46,618 nt of DNA, from the NCBI GenBank assembly GCA_030681595.1, contig JAUXSB010000009.1:88265-134882 (forward strand), given 5' to 3'. Shown here one piece after another: positions 27,424-35,742 of the stretch (position 1 is its first letter; each line of letters opens with the position of its first letter). The position numbers were made by a program, and so were the translations under genes. A model generated the notes under the pieces. It saw only the letters and a list, made by a program, of their open reading frames with translations, was not told where the DNA came from and made no database searches. Source of the stretch: Candidatus Omnitrophota bacterium (lineage in GTDB: Bacteria; Omnitrophota; Gorgyraeia; Ghiorseimicrobiales; Ghiorseimicrobiaceae).

Positions 27424-28584
27424 ATGGAAAAAAAGAAGAATTTATTTTGGTTATTTGCGTTAAGCAGCGCGGTCTATTTTACCCAAGGCATAGAAGGCCT
27501 TCCTTCGCAAGGGTTATTTTACTACTTTAAGGAAACTTTAGGTTTTTCTGTTGAAAAAATAATGAAGATAGAAAGTATTATTACGCTTGCATGGTTGGTG
27601 AAACCGCTTATCGGATATGTTATCGATAATTTTTTCAACCGGAAGGCATGGATTTTTATTTCGTTAATCCTGAGTATAATCACGGTTTTATTTTTAGGAT
27701 TAAACAGCCTGCCTTTTTTCATACTGGTTAGTCTTATATTGTTTAATTCTACTAATGCCGCTTTTCGCGATGTCGCTGTGGACGGAATTATGTGTGTAGA
27801 AGGCAAAGAACATAAATTGACCGGTAAAATACAAAGTATCCAATGGATCTCTATTTCAGTCGCGGGTTTAATTACCGGAGTAGGTGGAGGCTATATAGCG
27901 CAAAAATGGGGATACAAAATAGGATTTTTAGCGCTGATTCCGGTTTATATTTTGGTAGGACTTGTCGCTCATTTTTACCGCGAACTGCATGTTGCGCCAA
28001 AGGCGAGCGGCACTAAAAGTCACTTATTGGCCGATTTAAAGAAATTATTCAGCGACAAAAGGCTAATCATTGTCGCCTTATTTATTTTTCTATATAGATA
28101 TTCTCCTTCTTTCGGCAAGCCGCTTTTTTTTATTCAACTGGATACTTTTAAATGGGGCAAGCTATGGATAGGAGCTTTGGGTACAATCAGCACAGCCTGC
28201 GGGATAATCGGTTCGCTGCTTTATTATAAATTTAGTACTAAAATAAATATTAAAAAATGGTTGTTTTTTTCGGTTTTTCTGGGCGCGGTGACTACGCTAA
28301 GTTATCTTTATTATACGCCTGTAACCGCGGTTATTTACGATGTCGTGTATAGTTTTATCGGGATGTTTATCTTTTTAATGGTGATGGACTTTATGGCGCA
28401 AAACACCGCTAAAGGTTTAGAAGCGACGTCTTTTGCCCTGCTTTGCAGCGTCAGCAACTTGGCATTGACCGCTAGTAATTTATCTGGAGCATACCTACTG
28501 CCTATCTTGGGCTTAAAATGGTTGATAATTATATCGGCGTTAACCAGTTTCCTCTGCTTGCCGTTGATTAAAAAAATCGAATAA
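27424..28584 (+). CDS. BT1/MFS-type transporter
   Basis: YFTQGIEGLPSQGLFYYFKETLGFSVEKI…RDVAVDGIMCVEG; 12 TM pattern. Confidence 0.8.
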   Translation: MEKKKNLFWLFALSSAVYFTQGIEGLPSQGLFYYFKETLGFSVEKIMKIESIITLAWLVKPLIGYVIDNFFNRKAWIFISLILSIITVLFLGLNSLPFFILVSLILFNSTNAAFRDVAVDGIMCVEGKEHKLTGKIQSIQWISISVAGLITGVGGGYIAQKWGYKIGFLALIPVYILVGLVAHFYRELHVAPKASGTKSHLLADLKKLFSDKRLIIVALFIFLYRYSPSFGKPLFFIQLDTFKWGKLWIGALGTISTACGIIGSLLYYKFSTKINIKKWLFFSVFLGAVTTLSYLYYTPVTAVIYDVVYSFIGMFIFLMVMDFMAQNTAKGLEATSFALLCSVSNLALTASNLSGAYLLPILGLKWLIIISALTSFLCLPLIKKIE

Positions 28585-28731
28585 TCCAAAATTTGGAGAC
28601 TAAAAAATCATCTCAAGCGGAAAATACATTTTTATTCTACTCACTGCCTATCAGTAAGTTACAAAAACATTTAAAAAAAATGAAACTTTTTTTGATCTGG
28701 CGCGTTTAACAGTTGGAGAAGAGGAAGGGTA

Positions 28732-29005
28732 ATTGACCTTTGCATAGTTAATAGGAGCTTTTGGCTGTGATGATTTTGGAGCGAGACAAGAAGTGAGGAC
28801 GCTGGCGTAGTCGAAGCACTACGCCAAGGACGAACGACGCAGTCACAGCCTAAAAGCATCCAGCCCCGAAGGGGAAGTAGTCTTTTGCCCGTCTGCTTCG
28901 TTGCTCCTCCTCGAAGTAGTGCAAAGACTACATCTTCGTCGTCGCGCCTTGCATACGGTCAAAATCCTCGCTTCCAAAAGTTCTATTAGCTATGTAAAGG
29001 TCAAT
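28732..29005. repeat. ~274-bp structured element with ~33-bp imperfect terminal inverted repeats
   Basis: attgacctttgcatagttaataggagcttttgg (28732-28764) vs ccaaaagttctattagctatgtaaaggtcaat (28974-29005); internal hairpins. Confidence 0.65.
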
Positions 29006-29007
29006 AA

Positions 29008-29595
29008 ATGCAGAATCTAAGCGATGAACAATTAATGCTGAATTACCAAGAAGGTGAGGCACTTGCCATGGATGAGATCTTAAGGCGATACAAAAATCCT
29101 ATTTACCGTTTTGCCTTGCGCTTAGGCAGCGATACCAGCGAGGCAGAGGATATAGCCCAAGAGGTATTTTTGCGCATTCATGAGTTTAGGGCTAATTACC
29201 GGGTAATAGGGAAATTCTCTACTTGGATTTTCGGCATTGCGCATAATTTATGCATCAGCCGTTTACGTAAGAAAAAAGGGCTTGTTTTCTGGCCTAGGAA
29301 AGAAAATGAGCCTGATGAGTTAGTGGAGTTTGAAAGTCCGTGCTCTTCTCCGCAGGAAGAAGTTTCGCAAAATGAATTTACCGGTGTGTTAAAAAAATGT
29401 ATTCAAAGCCTACCTTTTCTCCAAAAAGAAGCTTTGATTTTATGTGAATATCAAAAACTAGGCTATCAAGAGATAGCAAAAATTCTAAATAAGCCTTTGG
29501 GTACAATCAAGATTTTGATTTATCGGGCAAGGCAAAACTTGAAAGTTAAGCTCCTTCCTTATTTGAAGGAAGTTAAGGGAGGTTATCATGAATAG
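29008..29595 (+). CDS. ECF-type RNA polymerase sigma factor
   Basis: DEQLMLNYQEGEALAMDEILRRYKNPIYRFALRLG…EDIAQEVFLRIH…LGYQEIAKILNKPLGTIKILIYRARQNLK. Confidence 0.92.
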   Translation: MQNLSDEQLMLNYQEGEALAMDEILRRYKNPIYRFALRLGSDTSEAEDIAQEVFLRIHEFRANYRVIGKFSTWIFGIAHNLCISRLRKKKGLVFWPRKENEPDELVEFESPCSSPQEEVSQNEFTGVLKKCIQSLPFLQKEALILCEYQKLGYQEIAKILNKPLGTIKILIYRARQNLKVKLLPYLKEVKGGYHE

Positions 29596-31000
29596 ATGCC
29601 GTATAGAAAGAGAGCTCAGTGTATACATGGATAATCAGCTTTCCCAAAGCCAAAAACTTAAAGTGGATGAGCATCTTAAAGAGTGTGAATCCTGCCGTCT
29701 TGAATTAGAAAGGTTAAAGACGCTTTCGGAAAAGCTGAAAGTTTGGCATCTACCTGATGTGGGGAGTGGTTTTGCTGCCTCGGTGAGCAATGCGATTGTG
29801 CGCAAAGAGCTTGAAAGGGGGCAGGTTAAAATGAAAAAGAAAACTTTAGCTATTTTAATCCCGTCGGGGGCTTTGGCGGGGATTTTGCTGATGGTTTTGT
29901 CATTGAGTTTGTTCCATGGATATGCAAAAAGAGGGGTGCAAGGGAAGCTAAGAGCATCTGTTGATGATATAGGGGAGCAATTTGCGCCTGCGAAAAATAA
30001 AGAAAAACAAGTAGGCAGCGTAGGCGGCGGATATCAGACGCATTATCGGAAAGGAGTTGAGTTGCAATATGCGGATAAAAAAGCCTTTGATAGAATAGAT
30101 AATCTGAAGGTGTCTCGTTCGGGTAGCGGCATCCGCTCTACGGCAGAAGAGGATAATGAGTATTATAGCTATAACTACACTTCGCCTTTGTCTGTTACAA
30201 ATGGATTAGTAAGAACAGAGTTATCGGAGCTGGCTAAGAGGCCGGCTGAAGCTGTAACTACTCAGCCTATTGGGTATGGCGAAGGCACGGTGATTGTGAT
30301 TCAGCCGGTGATACCGGCAACCGGCGAAGGCGAGAAGATTATTCGCACTGCCGAGATAAGGCTGGAAGTAGAAGACGGAAAAGCCGCCTATAAAAAAGCC
30401 TCTGCAATCTGCCAGGAATTGGGTGGATATTTAGCATCGTCTAATTTCTACAAAGATGACGAAGGCCGCGAGTCCGGAACTATTACTATGCGCATCCCTA
30501 AAGATAAATTCCTGCTTGCCTTGGATGAGTTAGGGGCTTTAGGAAAGGTAGAAAACAGCAATACAAACAGCCAGGATGTTGCGCAAGAATATAATAATAT
30601 TAAAGCGCAATTAGACGCCTCAATGGTAGTTTATAATAAAATGCTTGAGGCGTTGCAGAAAAGACAGGTTAGCATTCCCGAGGCAATGAGGCTAGAGTCG
30701 GAGCTTACGCCGGTCTTAAGGCGCGTGGAGGAATTAAAAAATAAATTAGGCTATTTGGATAATGCCGTTTCTTATACTACTGTTACGGTTAATTTCCATG
30801 AGCCTAAAGTTTCGGAAAAGGTATTAGAGGAAACTCGTAACTACATTAAGCAAAGCCTGTTACAGGCAAAGATTGATGCGATTAAGACAGCTGTGCATAT
30901 TGCGCCGGTTGCGGTTTTGATTTTTGGCGTAAGCCTGCTTGTCGTGATAATAGCGGTTTGCATAGCATATCTTTTTAAACGTTGGTTTAAGCGCGGATGA
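29588..31000 (+). CDS. Anti-sigma factor: zf-HC2 domain fused to DUF4349
   Basis: CRIERELSVYMDNQLSQSQKLKVDEHLKECESCRLEL; C-terminal IRTAEIRLEVEDGKAAYKKASAICQELGGYL… + TM; overlaps sigma gene by 8 nt. Confidence 0.85.
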   Translation: MNRCRIERELSVYMDNQLSQSQKLKVDEHLKECESCRLELERLKTLSEKLKVWHLPDVGSGFAASVSNAIVRKELERGQVKMKKKTLAILIPSGALAGILLMVLSLSLFHGYAKRGVQGKLRASVDDIGEQFAPAKNKEKQVGSVGGGYQTHYRKGVELQYADKKAFDRIDNLKVSRSGSGIRSTAEEDNEYYSYNYTSPLSVTNGLVRTELSELAKRPAEAVTTQPIGYGEGTVIVIQPVIPATGEGEKIIRTAEIRLEVEDGKAAYKKASAICQELGGYLASSNFYKDDEGRESGTITMRIPKDKFLLALDELGALGKVENSNTNSQDVAQEYNNIKAQLDASMVVYNKMLEALQKRQVSIPEAMRLESELTPVLRRVEELKNKLGYLDNAVSYTTVTVNFHEPKVSEKVLEETRNYIKQSLLQAKIDAIKTAVHIAPVAVLIFGVSLLVVIIAVCIAYLFKRWFKRG

Positions 31001-31056
31001 CCCTACAGGATAGGCCATCCTGATAGATTTTAGGGATAGGCCGAATCCGTTGTCAA

Positions 31057-31103
31057 AAAGGCCGGGTTACTTATTATAGGTTTTTCCCGGCCTTTCTTTA
31101 TTT
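31057..31103 (+). terminator. Rho-independent terminator
   Basis: aaaggccggg…cccggccttt followed by ctttatttt. Confidence 0.75.
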
Positions 31104-31164
31104 TAGGCAGTCCGTTTTATTATAAACTTGCCTTTTTTAGTTTATTAAGATATAATAAAAACCT

Positions 31165-31764
31165 ATGTTAGAAATATTGCAACCGTATATACTGGCTTTT
31201 ATCCCGATATTCGTGGCAGTAGATGCCATTGGCAATATCCCTTTATTTATTTCTCTGGTGGAAGGCTCAAGTAAGAGGCAGAGGCATAAGGCGGTTATTG
31301 AATCAGTGACTACGGCTACGTTTGTTGCGATTTTGTTTATGTTTGTCGGCAAGTGGGTCTTGAGGTTTATCGGGATTAGTATTTCGGATTTTCAGATTGC
31401 CGGCGGGTTGCTTTTATTTATTATATCAATGCGGCTTTTGCTTCCCGGAGCTTCGAAAAGTTTCTTGGCCGAAGGCCAACATAACGATGTGGGGGTTTTC
31501 CCTTTAGGGACGCCTTTAATCACCGGGCCTGCGGTTTTAACCACTACTCTGATGATGCTTGACAGCCATGGATTAATGCCTACCTTTGTTTCACTTGTGC
31601 TAAACATGCTTTTTATGTGGGTTACTTTGATTAAAGCAGATGTTATCATCGTAGTATTAGGCACAGGCGGAACGCGCGCGTTTTCAAAAATTATGTATAT
31701 TCTGCTTGCCGCAATTGGGGTGATGATGGTCAGGCGGGGGGTAGTCGGAGCATTCTTTGTATGA
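31165..31764 (+). CDS. MarC family integral membrane protein
   Basis: [21 protein letters not shown]…[13 protein letters not shown]…[19 protein letters not shown]. Confidence 0.9.
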   Translation: MLEILQPYILAFIPIFVAVDAIGNIPLFISLVEGSSKRQRHKAVIESVTTATFVAILFMFVGKWVLRFIGISISDFQIAGGLLLFIISMRLLLPGASKSFLAEGQHNDVGVFPLGTPLITGPAVLTTTLMMLDSHGLMPTFVSLVLNMLFMWVTLIKADVIIVVLGTGGTRAFSKIMYILLAAIGVMMVRRGVVGAFFV

Positions 31765-32990
31765 TGCGCAAGGTCCTTACCTTTATTATGGCCGGCGGTA
31801 AAGGCGAACGTTTATTACCCTTGACGCGCGACCGGACTAAACCGGCAGTGCCTTTCGGCGGGATATACCGTATTATTGATTTTACGCTTTCTAATTGTAT
31901 TAATTCAGGATTGCGTAGAATTTATCTCCTAACCCAGTATAAATCAGAGTCGTTACAGCGGCATATCCGTTTGGGTTGGAATATCCTTCCCTCGGAATTA
32001 GGCCAATTTATCGAGATACTTCCCGCGCAGCAGAGAATCGGCGACTCCTGGTATTTAGGCACAGCGGACGCGATTTATCAAAACCTTTATACGGTTGAGT
32101 CGGAACATCCGGATGAAGTGCTTGTACTGGCAGGCGATCATATTTATAAGATGAATTATTATAATATGATTGATTTTCACCGCGAGCAGGCGGCAGATTT
32201 GACTGTAGGGGTAGTTGAAGTAGAAAAAGAAAAATCTCCGCATTTAGGCGTAGTGGAAGTGGATAAAACAGGAAAGGTTATCGGTTTTCAGGAGAAGCCG
32301 AAAAACCCTCATGCTATTCCGGGATACCCTGATAAAATATACGCTTCAATGGGTATCTATGTTTTTGAAACCGCGATAATTAAGCAGAAATTACGCGATG
32401 ACGCCAACAAGATTAATTCCAGTCACGACTTCGGCAAAGATATCATCCCGCAGATGGTCAAGCAAGGGCTTAAGATAAGCGTTTATAATTTTCAAGATGA
32501 AAACAAAAGAGGGGCGCAATACTGGCGCGATATCGGAACTATTGACGCCTATTATGAGGCGAATATGGATTTAATACAGGTTGACCCGGTTTTTAACCTC
32601 TATGATAAGGAATGGCCGGTAAGGACATTTCAAGAGCAGTTCCCGCCGGTCAAAACCGTATTTGCCGGAGATGAATTCCCGGGTAGGATTGGTTTAGCAC
32701 TTGATTCTTTGGTTTCAAGCGGCTGTGTTGTGAGCGGAGGAAGGGTTCAGCGTTCTATACTTTCACCGAATGTCAGAATAAATAGTTATTCGGAGGTTCA
32801 CGATTCTATTCTCATGGAAGGGGTAAACGTCGCCAGGTATGCCAAAATAAAACGCGCGATCATCGATAAAGACGTAAATATCCCGCAGGGTATGGTTATC
32901 GGATATGACACAAATGAAGATAGGAAAAAATTCCATGTTACAGAATCAGGGATTGTGGTGGTAGCGAAAGGGACCGAAATTAAGGATTAG
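31761..32990 (+). CDS. glgC: Glucose-1-phosphate adenylyltransferase
   Basis: [71 protein letters not shown]. Confidence 0.96.
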   Translation: MMRKVLTFIMAGGKGERLLPLTRDRTKPAVPFGGIYRIIDFTLSNCINSGLRRIYLLTQYKSESLQRHIRLGWNILPSELGQFIEILPAQQRIGDSWYLGTADAIYQNLYTVESEHPDEVLVLAGDHIYKMNYYNMIDFHREQAADLTVGVVEVEKEKSPHLGVVEVDKTGKVIGFQEKPKNPHAIPGYPDKIYASMGIYVFETAIIKQKLRDDANKINSSHDFGKDIIPQMVKQGLKISVYNFQDENKRGAQYWRDIGTIDAYYEANMDLIQVDPVFNLYDKEWPVRTFQEQFPPVKTVFAGDEFPGRIGLALDSLVSSGCVVSGGRVQRSILSPNVRINSYSEVHDSILMEGVNVARYAKIKRAIIDKDVNIPQGMVIGYDTNEDRKKFHVTESGIVVVAKGTEIKD

Positions 32991-32992
32991 TT

Positions 32993-33445
32993 ATGATTCG
33001 AAAAGCAAAAATTGAGGATATAAAACAAATTCAAAATTTGATTAATAATTTCGCTAAGCAGGATGTGATGCTTCCGCGTTCGCTTAATGAACTATATGAA
33101 AACCTGCGTGATTTTTGGGTAGTGGAAAAAAATGCGAAAATTATCGGATGTTGCGCTATGCATATTTCCTGGGATGATCTGGCAGAGATAAAATCACTGG
33201 CAGTTGCAAAAAACGCGCAGGGCAGAGGCATAGGGCGGCAATTAATTTCGGCCTGCCTTAACGAAGCAAAGGGCATAGGTGTTAGGCGGGCGTTTGTGCT
33301 TACTTACAGGTTGGACTATTTTAAGAAATTAGGTTTTAAGAAAGTAAAAAATTCAGCGCTTCCCCATAAAGTATGGGCGGAATGTATTAACTGCTGCAAG
33401 TTTCCCGACTGCCAAGAAGTAGCCCTCATAAAAAAACTTGCCTAA
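32993..33445 (+). CDS. GNAT N-acetyltransferase (ArgA-like)
   Basis: IRKAKIEDIKQIQNLI…EIKSLAVAKNAQGRGIGRQLISACLNEAK…YFKKLGFKKV. Confidence 0.88.
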   Translation: MIRKAKIEDIKQIQNLINNFAKQDVMLPRSLNELYENLRDFWVVEKNAKIIGCCAMHISWDDLAEIKSLAVAKNAQGRGIGRQLISACLNEAKGIGVRRAFVLTYRLDYFKKLGFKKVKNSALPHKVWAECINCCKFPDCQEVALIKKLA

Positions 33446-33464
33446 GCAAATAGTTATGTTATAA
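33437..33464 (+). promoter_or_regulatory. Candidate sigma70-type promoter for leader copy 2
   Basis: TTGCCT-N16-TATAAT (…gttataatttttg) ~36 nt upstream of the structured motif. Confidence 0.45.
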
Positions 33465-33499
33465 TTTTTGTTTCTTGGGAATAATTAGTTAATGCTAAT

Positions 33500-33623
33500 A
33501 TTGTACCGAAAGCAAAACGCTTCAAAAATTTGTTCCAAATTTTTATCGCTGCTTTCGGTATCAATTCCGACAAATAACTTATGTTAGCCTACGGCTGACA
33601 TAAGTTATGTCGTCATTGAGAGG
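33500..33623 (+). ncRNA. Structured leader motif, copy 2 (two hairpins ending in the SD)
   Basis: Same two-hairpin architecture as 20946-21068; cgaca/tgtcg replaces agcca/tggct (compensatory). Confidence 0.75.
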
Positions 33624-33628
33624 ACAAA

Positions 33629-34780
33629 ATGGATTATTTATTGACTGAAGAACAGAAGATGATTCGCGACTTAGCACGTAAAATTGCCGAAGAAAAGGTG
33701 CGGCCGGTTGCGGCAAAATATGACGTAAGCGAAGAATTTCCTTGGGATGTTTTAAAAGTGATTGCCGATGCGGATTTATTCGGTTTGTTTATCCCTGAAG
33801 AATACGGCGGGATGGGGGTGGGCGTATTAAACCTTTGTATTGCCACAGAAGAGTTTGCACGCGCTTGCGGCGGTATCGCGGTATGCTATGCTGCCTCAGC
33901 CTTAGGGACGTTCCCGATAGTTTTATTCGGAAATGATGAACAGAAGAAAAAATATCTTCCGGATCTAGCTTCTGGGAAAAAAGTGGCGGCATTTGGCATC
34001 ACGGAACCCGGAGCTGGTTCAGATGCCTCCGCAATTAAAACTACCGCGAAAAAGGTAGGCGATCATTATGTTTTAAATGGCCTTAAACATTTTATTACTA
34101 ACGGCGGAGACGCGGAAACCTATGTTGTAATTGTTATGACCGATAAAACTAAAGGGGCAAGGGGCGCATCCGCTTTTATCGTAGAAAAAGGCACTCCCGG
34201 ATTTACTTTCGGTAAAAAAGAAGACAAATTTGGAATTCGGGCATCTTCTACGCGTGAACTTATCTTTACTGATTGTAAGATTCCTAAAGAAAACTTATTA
34301 GCTAAGGAAGGCATGGGTTTCATTGTGACAATGAGGACTTTCGATATGTCGCGCCCGGGGGTTGCGGCGCAGGCATTGGGTATCGCTCAAGGCGCTTTAG
34401 ATTTAGCGGTAAGATACGCCAAAGAAAGGCGGCAGTTTGGAAAATCTATTTCTAGTTTTCAGGGTATTCAATGGATGCTGGCAGATATGGCAACAGAGAT
34501 AGAAGCAGCCAGGGCCTTAGTGTATTCAACCGCGCGCATGGTAGATGCCGGTATTAAGGATATCGCCAAGGAATCAGCTATGGCAAAGATGTATGCCTCA
34601 GACGTGGCAATGAAGGTCAGCGTTGATGCGTTACAGATATTCGGCGGATACGGTTATATGAAGGATTATCCGATTGAAAAATATGTGCGCGATGCAAAAA
34701 TTACGCAGATTTACGAAGGTACAAACCAGATTCAGAGAAATATTATTGGGCTGGCGTTATTGAGAGAAGCGTTGAAATAA
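33629..34780 (+). CDS. Acyl-CoA dehydrogenase
   Basis: FGITEPGAGSDASAIKTTA…RRQFGKSISSFQGIQWMLADMATEIEAAR…QIYEGTNQIQRNIIGLAL. Confidence 0.95.
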   Translation: MDYLLTEEQKMIRDLARKIAEEKVRPVAAKYDVSEEFPWDVLKVIADADLFGLFIPEEYGGMGVGVLNLCIATEEFARACGGIAVCYAASALGTFPIVLFGNDEQKKKYLPDLASGKKVAAFGITEPGAGSDASAIKTTAKKVGDHYVLNGLKHFITNGGDAETYVVIVMTDKTKGARGASAFIVEKGTPGFTFGKKEDKFGIRASSTRELIFTDCKIPKENLLAKEGMGFIVTMRTFDMSRPGVAAQALGIAQGALDLAVRYAKERRQFGKSISSFQGIQWMLADMATEIEAARALVYSTARMVDAGIKDIAKESAMAKMYASDVAMKVSVDALQIFGGYGYMKDYPIEKYVRDAKITQIYEGTNQIQRNIIGLALLREALK

Positions 34781-34843
34781 TAGGCTGCAGGCTACAGGTT
34801 TCATGCTCCAGGCTTTTTAGCTTACAGCTTGCAGCTTGAAGCA
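34781..34843. repeat. Phase-locked heptamer array forming a palindrome (array 2)
   Basis: TAGGCTG CAGGCTA CAGGTTT CATGCTC CAGGCTT TTTAGCT TACAGCT TGCAGCT TGAAGCA. Confidence 0.75.
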
Positions 34844-34852
34844 GGAATAATT

Positions 34853-35662
34853 ATGAACATCATTGTTTGCATAAAACAGGTACCGGAAACAACCGAGGTA
34901 AGGATTAATCCGGAAACAAATACCCTAATCCGCGATGGAGTTAAATCCATCATTAATCCTTTTGATATGTACGCCATTGAAGAAGGGGTGCGGCTTAAGG
35001 AGAGGTTCGGCGGAAAGGTAACGGTGCTTACCATGGGCCCGCCGCAGGCAGAGAGCGTTTTGCGGGATGCGATTGCCGTAGGAGCTGATGAAGGTATTTT
35101 AGTCTGCGACCGTGCCTTTGCCGGTTCAGATACTTGGGCAACCAGTTACACTTTATCCGGCGCGATAAAAAAAATCGGCGCGTTTGATTTAATTATTTGC
35201 GGAAAACAGGCTTCCGACGGAGATACGGCGCAGGTCGGGCCGGGAATTTCTACGCATTTGGATATTCCGCAGGTTACCTATGTGAAAAAGATAGAGGAAG
35301 TATCCACCGAAGGCGGATCCGCCTCCGGCGGAAAAGGTACTATGCGCGTTGAACGTATGATGGAAGAAGGCTATGAAATAATTGAAACGCCATTACCCGC
35401 GCTTTTTACGGTTGTTAAAGAAATAAACGAACCGCGTATCCCTTCTTTAAAAGGTATGATGCGGGCAAAATCAGCCAAGATTGCGGTCTTGACGCAGAAA
35501 GAATTAAATTTAGACCCGCAAGCAATCGGCCTTTGCGGCTCTCCCACGCAAGTGGTTAAAATCTTTACTCCGCCCCAGCGCACGGGCGGGCAGATGTTAT
35601 CCGGCGACAATCAGGAAGTAGCGGATAAATTAGTAGAGCTGTTAAAGCTGGAAATTAGCTAA
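34853..35662 (+). CDS. etfB: Electron transfer flavoprotein beta subunit
   Basis: MNIIVCIKQVPETTEVRINPETNTLIRDGVKSIINPFDMYAIEEGVRLKE. ATG at 34853 preferred. Confidence 0.94.
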   Translation: MNIIVCIKQVPETTEVRINPETNTLIRDGVKSIINPFDMYAIEEGVRLKERFGGKVTVLTMGPPQAESVLRDAIAVGADEGILVCDRAFAGSDTWATSYTLSGAIKKIGAFDLIICGKQASDGDTAQVGPGISTHLDIPQVTYVKKIEEVSTEGGSASGGKGTMRVERMMEEGYEIIETPLPALFTVVKEINEPRIPSLKGMMRAKSAKIAVLTQKELNLDPQAIGLCGSPTQVVKIFTPPQRTGGQMLSGDNQEVADKLVELLKLEIS

Positions 35663-35742
35663 CGCGCTATGCGCTATGCGTTTTTCGTTCCGAGTTATAC
35701 GTTAAAACGCATAGCGCATAGCGCAAGACGCACGACACAAAA
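35663..35742. repeat. Phase-locked heptamer array with perfect long palindrome (array 3)
   Basis: CGCGCTA TGCGCTA TGCGTTT TTCGTTC CGAGTTA TACGTTA AAACGCA TAGCGCA TAGCGCA AGACGCA CGACACA. Confidence 0.8.

Noticed and set aside
34829-34852. TTG start for etfB (MQLEAGII…)
   Set aside because: Lies inside heptamer array 2; the ATG at 34853 gives the canonical MNIIVCIKQVP N-terminus.
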